Shown: piece by piece, positions 50,799 to 58,962 of the stretch | Numbering within the stretch: the stretch's first letter is position 1 | How the letters are laid out: the number at the start of each line of letters is the position of its first letter | Source of the DNA: Bacillota bacterium | Lineage (GTDB): Bacteria > Bacillota > Clostridia > Christensenellales > SZUA-584 | Assembly: GCA_023406895.1 (NCBI GenBank) | Contig: JAEXTV010000027.1 | Coordinates: forward strand, 1 to 64,000 | DNA: 64,000 nt | Reading direction: 5' to 3' | Program-made: the position numbers and the translations under genes | Notes under the pieces: model-generated | Databases searched by the model: none | Told to the model about the DNA's origin: nothing | The model's input: the letters and a program-made list of their open reading frames with translations, nothing else

Positions 50799-53108
50799 AT
50801 GATCAGAAACGACGCCTGGCTGAAAGTCAGCGGCAAAGCGAAATACAACGATGACAACGTGAATTCTTCGTGCCTTCAGGCGAGAATTTTGACAAGCGTA
50901 TTGGCCCACGCGCGTATCATTTCCATCAATACGTCAGGCGCATTTGGCGTTCCCGGTGTGCGTGCGGTTGTCACAGGCAAGGATTGCGTGCAGTTGATCG
51001 GTTCTGTTCTGCAGGATATGCCCATATTGGCTATAGACAGGGTCCGTTATTTCGGAGAACCGGTTGCCATTGTGGTGGCCGATGAGGAGTGGCAGGCCGC
51101 TCAGGGTACCAAGCAGATACAGGTGCAATATGAGCCGCTGCCTGTTATCAACGCCCTCGAAGATGCGCTGGCCCCGAACCCGACGCTTGTGCACCCCGCA
51201 CTGATGCAGTATACACATACCGTTGACGGTATTTTTCCCGAAATGAATTCGAATATTTCGAATCGAACCAAAATACGCAAAGGAAATATGAGCTATGGCT
51301 GGGCCTGCTGCGATATCAGTGTGGAAGGCGACTATCACCTGCCGCAAGCAAGCCACGCTTATATGGAAACGCGCAACGCACGCGCACAGATATTGCCGAA
51401 CGGGCAGATTTGTATACACGCCGCATCGCAGGGTGCCCATGCGGCGCGGGCGCTGATTGCGAAGTTTTTCCGGCTTCCCGAGAGCCGCATCATCATCGAG
51501 ACGCCGTTTGTGGGCGGCGCATACGGCGGCAAGGTGAATCCGCATCCGGAAATTATGGCGTTTATTGCATCGCGTGCGGTGAACGGCCAGGAAGTGCGCG
51601 TCTCGCTGACACGTGAAGAAAGCTTTTATTCTAGCGCGTGCAAAATCGGCGCTAAGGTTCATATGAAACTCGGCGCGGATAAAAACGGCCGTCTGCAGGC
51701 GCTTAAAGCGGATTTTTTTATCGACTCGGGCGCCTATGCGGACACCTCCCCCATTATGACGCGTGCTGTGGCGGCAAGCTGCAGCGGCGCTTACAGCATA
51801 CCGTGCATTGAGTGCGACGCAGTCTGTGTTTATACCAATCATGTGTATGCCACATCGTTTCGGGGCTTTGGGCACGAGGTCTCCACATTTGCGATTGAGC
51901 GCACAATGGAAAAGCTGGCGCAAAAGCTCGGCCTCGATTCCGCTGAATTAAGGCGCATCAATGCGGTGCGCGAAGGCGATTATACACCCACACAGGTGAA
52001 GGTGACACTCAGCAATTCAGGCAATCTCGAGGCGTGCATCAGCCGAGCCCGACAGCTTATAGAGTGGGAAAAGGGAGCAGTTGTTAAAGCCGATACGCAT
52101 TTGGTACGCGCGAAAGGCTTTGCGTGCTTCTCTAAAACCTCGAGTTCCCCCACCGACGCCTCATCGTCCGCCATTGTGCAGTTTTGCTCGGACGGCAGCG
52201 TGAATTTAAGCTGCAGCGTGATTGAATGCGGCCCAGGCATGACCACCGCGCTGCCGCGGATACTCTCCGAGCGTCTTCACATCAGCCTTGACAAGATTGT
52301 GATCAACATGCAGGTGAATACGCATGCGCACCCCGAGCACTGGAAAACCGTCGCAAGCATGTCCACCTATATGGCGGGCAACGCGATCATTGCCGCGGCA
52401 GACGACGCTTTGCGCCAGCTCAAGGTCCATGCGGCTCTTGCGCTGCGCTGCACGCCCGAAGATATCGTCCTCGAAAATGAAACGGCGCACCTTAAGGAAG
52501 ACGCATCTGTTTCCCTGCCGTTTAAGGATATCGCTTTCGGCATCAAAACGCAGGAAGGCAACGCGATGGGCGGCCCTGTTATCGGCCGGGGCCATTTTAT
52601 CATGAAGCATCTATCAAAGCTCGACAAAGAAACCGGCAAAGGCCAGCCCGGCCCATACTGGACCGTAGGCGCGCAGGCCGTGGAGGTTGAGTATAACCGA
52701 TACGAGCACACCTACCGTCTGGTCAGGGCGGTGACTGTGATCGATGCGGGCAGGGTGATCGAGCCTGAGTGCGCGTCTGGTCAGGTGCTCGGGGCCATGA
52801 GCACCGGGCTCTCTCTGGCCACGCGGGAAAATTATATCTACAGTGCCTCAGGAGAGCTGAAAGACACAAGCTTTCGCACTTATAAGATCATGCATTTTGC
52901 CGAAAACCCCTTATATACCGTGGAATTCATTGAAACGCCGAATGTGAGCGGGCCGCTCGGGGCACGCGGTGTGGCCGAGCACGGTGTTCTCGGCATGCCG
53001 CCTGCGCTTGCCAATGCGCTCAGTCGGGCCGCGAACGTGCAGCTCGATTCGCTGCCCATCACCTTCGAGACACTCTGGAATGCTTCTCAGGGCGGAGGGT
53101 CAGGCTGA
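50799..53108 (+). CDS. Xanthine dehydrogenase-family molybdenum-binding subunit
   Basis: 769 residues, the large subunit of a molybdenum hydroxylase in the three-gene form. The N-terminal alpha/beta hammerhead (SGKAKYNDD, QARILTSVLAHARI) is followed by the molybdopterin-binding domains (FVGGAYGGK, SFRGFGHEVSTFAIE, and GPLGARGVAEHGVLGMPPA). In the last motif Glu should be the catalytic base; the family's GVGE is GVAE here. Such enzymes hydroxylate purines or other heterocycles with water. CGGAG precedes the ATG. Its TGA overlaps the next gene's ATG. No cofactor-sulfuration (XdhC/CoxF) gene is in the window. Confidence 0.88.
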   Translation: MIRNDAWLKVSGKAKYNDDNVNSSCLQARILTSVLAHARIISINTSGAFGVPGVRAVVTGKDCVQLIGSVLQDMPILAIDRVRYFGEPVAIVVADEEWQAAQGTKQIQVQYEPLPVINALEDALAPNPTLVHPALMQYTHTVDGIFPEMNSNISNRTKIRKGNMSYGWACCDISVEGDYHLPQASHAYMETRNARAQILPNGQICIHAASQGAHAARALIAKFFRLPESRIIIETPFVGGAYGGKVNPHPEIMAFIASRAVNGQEVRVSLTREESFYSSACKIGAKVHMKLGADKNGRLQALKADFFIDSGAYADTSPIMTRAVAASCSGAYSIPCIECDAVCVYTNHVYATSFRGFGHEVSTFAIERTMEKLAQKLGLDSAELRRINAVREGDYTPTQVKVTLSNSGNLEACISRARQLIEWEKGAVVKADTHLVRAKGFACFSKTSSSPTDASSSAIVQFCSDGSVNLSCSVIECGPGMTTALPRILSERLHISLDKIVINMQVNTHAHPEHWKTVASMSTYMAGNAIIAAADDALRQLKVHAALALRCTPEDIVLENETAHLKEDASVSLPFKDIAFGIKTQEGNAMGGPVIGRGHFIMKHLSKLDKETGKGQPGPYWTVGAQAVEVEYNRYEHTYRLVRAVTVIDAGRVIEPECASGQVLGAMSTGLSLATRENYIYSASGELKDTSFRTYKIMHFAENPLYTVEFIETPNVSGPLGARGVAEHGVLGMPPALANALSRAANVQLDSLPITFETLWNASQGGGSG

Positions 53109-53950
53109 TGTTGGCTTATGATTTTGATTATTACCTGCCGGACACACTGCAGGAGGCCGTGCAGCTTTACGATGCGGTGAGCAAAGATGGTCTGCAACCT
53201 TTTTATTATGCAGGAGGCACAGAGATCATCAGCATGAGCCGCGTGTTCAACTTGAAGCCGGATGTCGTGATCGATATAAAAAAAATTCCCGAATGCCAAG
53301 GCATCGGGACAGACGGGACGAAGCTCATTTTCGGATCGGCGGTCACGCTCAGTGCGATCACAGAGACTGATATTTTTCCGCTGCTCAGTTTGACCGCAGG
53401 CCGCATTGCGGACCACACGGTGCGAAACCGGCTCACCCTTGGCGGCAACCTCTGCGGATCAATTATCTACCGTGAAACGCTGCTGCCGCTGCTGCTGGCC
53501 GACGCTGTGCTGGAAATCGCTACGCCCGTCGGTACAAAAACTGCCTCCGCAGCACAGGCTCTCTCAAACGGGAAGCGTCTGCAAAGCGGAGAGCTGATCG
53601 TCCGCGTCACCGTCGATGAAAACGCGGCAGCGCTGCCGTGCTATCATATCAAAAAAAGTAAGACTGAAAAGATCGGTTACCCGCTCGTGACGGTATGCGC
53701 GCTGCTTAAGGATAAGTCGCTTGCGCTTGCGGCAAGCGGCTTGTGCGCCTATCCGTTCCGCTTTCCGGCCATTCAAACGGATATGTCATGCTCCGCTGCC
53801 GATATCGCCGCGCAGCTGGTGAATCAAATACCCGCACCCGTGCTGAACGATCTCGAAGGCTCTGCGGCTTACAGACTATTCGCTTTTAAGAAGACTGCAG
53901 AAAAAATCATCATCAATGCAAAAAGTCAGCGAGGACACATAAATGCTTAA
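53108..53950 (+). CDS. Xanthine dehydrogenase-family FAD subunit
   Basis: 280 residues. The FAD-binding PCMH domain has FYYAGGTEIISMSRV and the second flavin loop RNRLTLGGNLCGSIIYRETLLPLLLADAVLEI. The C-terminal CO dehydrogenase flavoprotein domain follows. It passes electrons from the iron-sulfur subunit to the final acceptor. It overlaps the large subunit by 1 base (TGATG) and the small subunit by 8 bases, so the three are translated together. Confidence 0.9.
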   Translation: MLAYDFDYYLPDTLQEAVQLYDAVSKDGLQPFYYAGGTEIISMSRVFNLKPDVVIDIKKIPECQGIGTDGTKLIFGSAVTLSAITETDIFPLLSLTAGRIADHTVRNRLTLGGNLCGSIIYRETLLPLLLADAVLEIATPVGTKTASAAQALSNGKRLQSGELIVRVTVDENAAALPCYHIKKSKTEKIGYPLVTVCALLKDKSLALAASGLCAYPFRFPAIQTDMSCSAADIAAQLVNQIPAPVLNDLEGSAAYRLFAFKKTAEKIIINAKSQRGHINA

Positions 53951-54419
53951 GCTTTCCGGCAAAAGCCTCATCACTCTAAACGTCAATCACCGTATTTACG
54001 ACGCGGCCGTACGCCCGGCCGATACGCTTGTGTATGTGCTGCGGGAAAAGCTCGGGCTCACCGGCACGAAAATCGGCTGTGAAAACGGCGACTGCGGCGC
54101 GTGCACCGTGCTTGTGGACGGCTGGCCGGTGAAATCGTGCCTGATGCTGGCCGTGGAAGCTGTGGGCCACAGCATTACCACCATTGAAGGGCTCACCGAT
54201 ACGCCCATTCAAAAGGCTTTCGCCGAGCTGTCGGCCTATCAGTGCGGCTTCTGCACGCCGGGGTTCATCATGGTGTGCCATTCGCTGCTGCTGCATCATC
54301 CGAATCCGGATGATTATACGATCGAAACATGGCTGCAGTCTAACCTGTGCCGCTGTACGAGCTATCAGGAAATCGCCGCGGCGGTGCGCCGCGCGGCGTC
54401 GGAAATGCAGACAATCTGA
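53943..54419 (+). CDS. Xanthine dehydrogenase-family [2Fe-2S] subunit
   Basis: 158 residues. The plant-ferredoxin-type cluster is bound by Cys in GCENGDCGACTVLVDG and the later SC; the second cluster by YQCGFCTPGF and LCRCTSYQEI. All eight ligands are present. It carries electrons between the molybdenum and FAD subunits. It is the last gene of the operon; no terminator directly follows. Confidence 0.93.
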   Translation: MLKLSGKSLITLNVNHRIYDAAVRPADTLVYVLREKLGLTGTKIGCENGDCGACTVLVDGWPVKSCLMLAVEAVGHSITTIEGLTDTPIQKAFAELSAYQCGFCTPGFIMVCHSLLLHHPNPDDYTIETWLQSNLCRCTSYQEIAAAVRRAASEMQTI

Positions 54420-54459
54420 CCCGGGACTGTTGATATGTTCTTATTGGCTTCCCTTTGAG

Positions 54460-54579
54460 TCAACGCTGATTAATTCGAAACGCTGTCTTGACGGCTGCTG
54501 CCGTGCTTGCTGAATCTCGAAACAGTACTGCTATCCCTTCATTTTCACTGCTTGTATGGTATGAAATCCGCTTATCCAT
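54460..54579 (-). CDS. Small protein, 39 residues
   Basis: ATG with TAGGAG six bases upstream, which is close to ideal. The product begins MDKRISYHTSSENEGIAVLF and ends in a basic segment, KTAFRINQR. It has no membrane helix. It lies between the xanthine dehydrogenase operon and the dmkB-like gene, downstream of the latter's terminator. I recognise no family. Support comes from the ribosome binding site alone. Confidence 0.4.
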   Translation of the reverse strand: MDKRISYHTSSENEGIAVLFRDSASTAAAVKTAFRINQR

Positions 54580-54743
54580 CCATTACTCCTATCTCATCAT
54601 TGATGGCCTGAAAGGATACTGTAGCATACGGCTGATGCTTGAACTGTTGTTTTGTTAATATCAAACACCTCATCCGACGCTTTGCGCCGTCTTATCCTCT
54701 AAAAGGACTTTATCTGGTGCAATGATATTGCCAATACAAGAGA

Positions 54744-54790
54744 ACAAAAAACGCTCCGGCCGCCGGTTTGTTTCGTCCAGCTCGGAGCGC
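54744..54790 (-). terminator. Terminator of the dmkB-ndh2-dmkA operon
   Basis: acgctccg (54751-54758) pairs with cggagcgc (54783-54790), with an inner ccgg pairing, and the minus-strand exit has a T6 run. It lies 12 bases beyond the polyprenyl synthase stop. Confidence 0.8.
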
Positions 54791-54802
54791 TAAATGATTC
54801 TG

Positions 54803-55777
54803 TTATTGAAATGTCATGTCGAGTATACCTTGCAGCATCTGCCTGCCCTCCGATTCGGGGAGCTTATCAAGCTGCTTTTGCGCCTTGCCGATATACCGGT
54901 CGAGTATCGCCTGCGACTGTTGTATGCCCTCGGCCTCGGTGACCATTTTGATGATCCGCCTGATATCTCTTTGCGCGGGTTTTTTCTTTTTTAATCCGCC
55001 TAAAAAGCTTTCAATCTCTGCCCGAAGACCATCGTCCCTCGACGCCGCCATGAGAACCGGCAGCGTGGCCACGCCTTCCTTTAAATCGTTGCCGACCGGC
55101 TTGCCGATGCGGCTCGGATGTTCGGTTAAATCGAGAAGATCATCCTTGATTTGAAAAGCGATGCCGTAATACGTACCAAAACGCGCCGCGTGCTTCACGG
55201 CCTCCTCCGGCAAACCGCCTATATGGCTTCCGACCGCGCAGCAGGCCGCAAACAGCACCGCCGTCTTGCGGCTGATTCTCGCCAGGTAGGTTTTAAATCC
55301 CGGCAATCTGCCGCGTCCGCGGAACTGCTCTACCTCACCCACGCAAACCGCCTCGATCGCCTGAGAAAGCTCCTTCAAGTACCGCATGGGCAAATCCGCC
55401 GCCGCAAGCGCCTGCATCGACTTCACATAGATATAGTCGCCGGCAAAAACGGCTGTGCTGACGCCCTGCGAGGCAAACAGTGTCGGCATGTTTCTTCTGA
55501 TCAGCGAATTATCGATGATATCGTCATGAATCAGTGTGGCCGTATGCAGCATCTCCACGCTCAGCGCCGTGCTTAAAACCCTGTCCCGCTGATACTCCCC
55601 CAGCTTAGCGGCAGCGATCGTCATGGCAGGCCGCAGGCGTTTTCCGCCGCTTTGTATGATATCGAGTGACAGCCGGTCTATGAATGAATTAATATTCTTT
55701 TTTGAACCAAATTGCTCATTAAGCAGCGCCTCAAACAGATCGAGCTCCGTTTTTAAAGCGGGCAGCTTTTCCCACAC
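54803..55777 (-). CDS. Polyprenyl diphosphate synthase (DmkB/HepT-like)
   Basis: 324 residues. The two aspartate-rich motifs are LIHDDIID and QIKDDLLD, and GGKRLRPA and DYIYVKSM are conserved. It makes a long all-trans prenyl diphosphate that serves as the side chain of a quinone. GTG start with AAGGGG about 10 bases upstream. It is 15 bases downstream of an NDH-2 gene and a UbiA prenyltransferase gene, which strongly suggests that its product is the tail of the demethylmenaquinone used by that electron transfer chain. Confidence 0.88.
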   Translation of the reverse strand: MWEKLPALKTELDLFEALLNEQFGSKKNINSFIDRLSLDIIQSGGKRLRPAMTIAAAKLGEYQRDRVLSTALSVEMLHTATLIHDDIIDNSLIRRNMPTLFASQGVSTAVFAGDYIYVKSMQALAAADLPMRYLKELSQAIEAVCVGEVEQFRGRGRLPGFKTYLARISRKTAVLFAACCAVGSHIGGLPEEAVKHAARFGTYYGIAFQIKDDLLDLTEHPSRIGKPVGNDLKEGVATLPVLMAASRDDGLRAEIESFLGGLKKKKPAQRDIRRIIKMVTEAEGIQQSQAILDRYIGKAQKQLDKLPESEGRQMLQGILDMTFQ

Positions 55778-55792
55778 TTATTTTATTACCCC

Positions 55793-57703
55793 TTATTTCA
55801 GCTTTTTATTTTTGCCCCAGGAGAGCGTTAAACGCCCGTTTTTCTTTGTGCCGTCCCAAACTCTTCCAAGGTACGGCAGCACCCAGTGATCGAACCCGAA
55901 CGCACGCCCTGCGCCCGCTGCCATGGCGATACCCGCAAACAGCATCCACCATGTGGAGTCGTACATACCTGTGGATGTGATGAACATCGCGATCAGGCCA
56001 AGCGAAACGACAGACGAAAGGAACGTAAACGTACCCGAGAATATCGCCAAACCGACAATGATCTCAAGAACCACAATCAGCACCTGGAAGAACATCGACC
56101 AGCCCGGCGTCGCGAGCACCCATCCGTTCAAAATCCAGTCAACAAGGAAGAAGTGGACACGGAACACAAGCGGCTGTCCTTCCCCCGCTCTCTCAAGGAA
56201 GAACCCTAAGAACCCGAGGTCGATATTGAGAAGCTTCTCGATAACCGCAGGCGCACCTTCGGTAACTGCCTGAGACGCGCCCGAAATGGCCTCAGCACCT
56301 GTGGCTGTTGAAGCCGCGTCCGCACCCGAGGCATAGCCCAAGAAACTTGCGAGCATCGGTTTGGCAAACCAGCCTTCCTGAACCTTCTTAATGCCTTCGT
56401 AGAACCATGTCCAGCCGAGGAACAGCCTTAAAGGCACGAGCCACCACGCCTGAACCGTTCTCGTATAGTTGCGCTGCAGGAAGCGTTTGTACTGCCTTCT
56501 GTGAAGAATTTCGTCGCGCAGATAATCCCATATGCCCTTTAACCCCATGATACCATAAAGGTAGTGCATGTTCACGATATACTTCATGATCAGCGAAATC
56601 CAGCGGCCGGGCTTCACGCCCATCAAATCGGCCACTGCAAAATAGTTGCCGATGCAAACCATCACGCCGTGCAGCTTGACCTTGACGGTTTCGGGCTTCT
56701 TGCCTCTGATCTCGTTTAAAATATTCATCGCCGCACCGTCGCCGGTCTGCAGCGCGGTTTCCACCATCGCCGGGAATGCCTTGCCCTTTTCATCGAGCAA
56801 CGCACCCACATCGCCCACCGCATACACATTTTTATACTTGGTCCGGCAGAATTCATCAACGGTGAGCCGACGGCCCGGCCCTTTGTCGAGCTCCATCTTC
56901 TCCACATCAAGCGACGAGCGTACGCCCGCAGCCCATATGAGCGTGTTGGTTTCGATCTTTCTTTCCCCGATATCCACAAAATCGGGCGTCACCTGCTTGA
57001 TCGCGGTGCTCAAAATGATTTCTATGCCCATCTTGCCGTGCATATAGTCATGGGCTCTTTTGCTGTTTTTGTCACACAGATTGCTGAGAATGCAGTCCAG
57101 CATATCCACGATAATCAGGCGGACTTCTTTGCGGTCAACATGGTGAACTCTGCATAGCTTCTTCACCCACTGTCCCAGCTCGCCAATCATTTCCACACCT
57201 GTGAAACCGGCGCCGCCCACCACAAATGTCAGCAGCCGCTTACGGCGCTCCGCATCCTTCTCGGTTTCCGCCTCATAGAAGCAGCGTTCAATATGCTCCC
57301 TGATTTTAATCGCATCGTCAACCGACCAAAGCGGGAAGCCGTGTTCCTCAAGCCCCGGTATACCAAAATAGTTTGGCGTTGACCCGACAGACATGATCAG
57401 GTAATCATACGGATATTCATTCGACTTAGACTTTACTTTACGGGATTCAAAATCATACTGGTCTATATTGTCGATCACAAGATTCACGTTTGTGGTCTTG
57501 AATATCTCTTTAAGCGGTATTTTTACAGCATCTTCACCGACTCTGTTCCCCGCGACCTCATGTATTTCCGTTAGCAGCGTATGATAAGGGTTGCGGTCGA
57601 TGATTGTAATATCAAGATCGTCTCTTCTCCCTTTTTTGTTGAGCTTGATAGCGGCTTCGATACCCGCATATCCAGCGCCCACAATCAATATTTTCTTTGA
57701 CAT
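55793..57703 (-). CDS. Type II NADH dehydrogenase with fused C-terminal membrane domain (Ndh2-like)
   Basis: 636 residues, about 230 longer than ordinary NDH-2. Residues 1-400 are the flavoprotein: FAD loop ILIVGAGYAGIEAAIKL (5-21), NADH loop VVGGAGFTGVEMIGEL (161-176) and YAVGDVGALLDEKG near 295-307. From about 420 the protein has at least four hydrophobic helices in a DoxX-like arrangement (WWLVPLRLFLGWTWFYEGIKK, later VLIVVLEIIVGLAIFSGTF and SVVSLGLIAMFIT). NDH-2 plus a membrane domain is the layout of Ndh2 in Listeria extracellular electron transfer. It should oxidise NADH and reduce a quinone inside the membrane. It sits between dmkA- and dmkB-like genes. Confidence 0.88.
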   Translation of the reverse strand: MSKKILIVGAGYAGIEAAIKLNKKGRRDDLDITIIDRNPYHTLLTEIHEVAGNRVGEDAVKIPLKEIFKTTNVNLVIDNIDQYDFESRKVKSKSNEYPYDYLIMSVGSTPNYFGIPGLEEHGFPLWSVDDAIKIREHIERCFYEAETEKDAERRKRLLTFVVGGAGFTGVEMIGELGQWVKKLCRVHHVDRKEVRLIIVDMLDCILSNLCDKNSKRAHDYMHGKMGIEIILSTAIKQVTPDFVDIGERKIETNTLIWAAGVRSSLDVEKMELDKGPGRRLTVDEFCRTKYKNVYAVGDVGALLDEKGKAFPAMVETALQTGDGAAMNILNEIRGKKPETVKVKLHGVMVCIGNYFAVADLMGVKPGRWISLIMKYIVNMHYLYGIMGLKGIWDYLRDEILHRRQYKRFLQRNYTRTVQAWWLVPLRLFLGWTWFYEGIKKVQEGWFAKPMLASFLGYASGADAASTATGAEAISGASQAVTEGAPAVIEKLLNIDLGFLGFFLERAGEGQPLVFRVHFFLVDWILNGWVLATPGWSMFFQVLIVVLEIIVGLAIFSGTFTFLSSVVSLGLIAMFITSTGMYDSTWWMLFAGIAMAAGAGRAFGFDHWVLPYLGRVWDGTKKNGRLTLSWGKNKKLK

Positions 57704-57719
57704 CTTATCCTCCCATGAA

Positions 57720-58667
57720 TTAAAAGACTAAGCCGTCCAAAACGGCACTAACGACAAATGACAATCCAAACAGCTGATAGACTTGCACCGTGGCCGCGTT
57801 CGACGCAATGAGTTTGTCGATCCGATCAAAATTTTTCCGGCAGTTGCTCACGGCTTTAAAAGCCATGGGAACAGTCAGAAGCGGCAGCAGCCATATTCCG
57901 TTTCCCGCATACAGGGCGATGCCGATGTCCGACAGGTAACTGAGTACAAAAAGCGCCGTGTACACAAACACGGCTTTTTCTTTGCCCAGACGCACAACCC
58001 CATTTCTTTTATTATGCGCTTTATCCACTTCATAATCGGGATATTGATTAATCCACAGCACATTTGTAATTAAAAAAGCAATGGGCACGGATACCAACAG
58101 CGGCAGCCAATCGAAGCGGCCTTCAATCAGCACGTAAACGCCCATGACGATGGCGGGGCCAAAGGCCAACCCCACCGCGATTTCACCAAAGCCCCTGTAA
58201 CAGAGTTTAAACGGCGGCAGGCTGTAAAGCACAGCCATAACAAAGCCGGCAAGACCGGGCCACAACACACGCGGCTCCGCAAACAGAACGAGGACACCGC
58301 CCAAAAATGCAGCGGCGGCAAAGCAGATCACTGCGATCGTCAGGCATTGAGTCAGATCGAGATTCCCCTGCACGATCGTCTTTTTTCCGCCTGAGAAAGG
58401 GGTTCTGTGCTGCTCATCGACACCGGGATCCACACCCGACTGAAAATCGATCACCTCATTGAGTGCGTTCTTGGCAATTTCTACAAGATAAACGCCAATG
58501 GCAGCCAATAAAAACCACAGCACACTCAGCGGTTTTGTCCCGGAACCAAACGACCAAGCAATGGCTGCACCCGACAGCAACGGTATGGTGGAGGCCACCC
58601 AAATTTTCGGATCGGCCACCTGCCAGAAGCCCTTCGCCAGTTTTTTCACTGTTACATTCTCTTGCAT
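57720..58667 (-). CDS. UbiA-family prenyltransferase (DmkA/MenA-like)
   Basis: 315 residues, about eight or nine membrane helices. The first prenyl diphosphate/Mg site is NALNEVIDFQSGVDPGVDEQ; the second is NQYPDYEVDKAHNKRN. It should attach the polyprenyl chain to 1,4-dihydroxy-2-naphthoate or a related head group, giving demethylmenaquinone. The usual men genes for the head group are not nearby. The ATG at 58667 lacks a good ribosome binding site. It is the first gene of the operon with ndh2 and dmkB and is divergent from the pplA-like gene. Confidence 0.85.
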   Translation of the reverse strand: MQENVTVKKLAKGFWQVADPKIWVASTIPLLSGAAIAWSFGSGTKPLSVLWFLLAAIGVYLVEIAKNALNEVIDFQSGVDPGVDEQHRTPFSGGKKTIVQGNLDLTQCLTIAVICFAAAAFLGGVLVLFAEPRVLWPGLAGFVMAVLYSLPPFKLCYRGFGEIAVGLAFGPAIVMGVYVLIEGRFDWLPLLVSVPIAFLITNVLWINQYPDYEVDKAHNKRNGVVRLGKEKAVFVYTALFVLSYLSDIGIALYAGNGIWLLPLLTVPMAFKAVSNCRKNFDRIDKLIASNAATVQVYQLFGLSFVVSAVLDGLVF

Positions 58668-58764
58668 AATTGACGTAATATTATCAGAAATTTTTTTTAA
58701 ATTCCATTGTTAATTATTACAAACCATGATATTACTAAACGTTAATTTTACCTTTGAAACATAG

Positions 58765-58781
58765 TTAATAATGGTTATTAA
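58765..58781. promoter_or_regulatory. Inverted repeat in divergent region, 7-3-7
   Basis: ttaataa-tgg-ttattaa, perfect arms. It lies closer to the UbiA gene in the region shared by the two divergent electron transfer operons. A possible operator, although the high A+T makes chance occurrence more likely than for the other repeat. Confidence 0.35.
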
Positions 58782-58805
58782 TACCACTTCTTTTTTTAAA
58801 ACCTT

Positions 58806-58823
58806 TGTGATAAACTTATCACA
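58806..58823. promoter_or_regulatory. Inverted repeat in divergent region, 8-2-8
   Basis: tgtgataa-ac-ttatcaca, perfect arms, about 27 bases upstream of the -35 of the pplA-like gene. The TGTGA/TCACA ends recall CRP/FNR or Rex sites, but the spacing is two bases longer than either consensus. The regulator is unknown. Confidence 0.5.
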
Positions 58824-58848
58824 GTTTTTTGGTAATGTTTATGTTTAG

Positions 58849-58877
58849 TTGACAAAAAGCAGAGTCTATGATAAACA
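58849..58877 (+). promoter_or_regulatory. SigA promoter of the pplA-like/fmnB-like operon
   Basis: TTGACA (58849-58854), 17 bases, TAAACA (58872-58877) preceded by TGA as an extended -10. The leader is about 79 bases and ends in GAGGAGG. Confidence 0.6.
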
Positions 58878-58962
58878 TTTATCCAATTATCTTCCTAGAT
58901 GGTGAAGAAAACAAACAGGATTGGCAATGATAATTGGTAAGTGATAAAGAGGAGGAAGACTG

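Noticed and set aside
50934..51923. 329-codon minus-strand frame opposite the molybdenum subunit
   Set aside because: Shadow of the xanthine dehydrogenase large subunit, which has all its motifs.
58806..58823. Canonical CRP, FNR or Rex operator
   Set aside because: The half-sites fit loosely, but the spacing between TGTGA and TCACA is 8 bases rather than 6, so no specific regulator is named.
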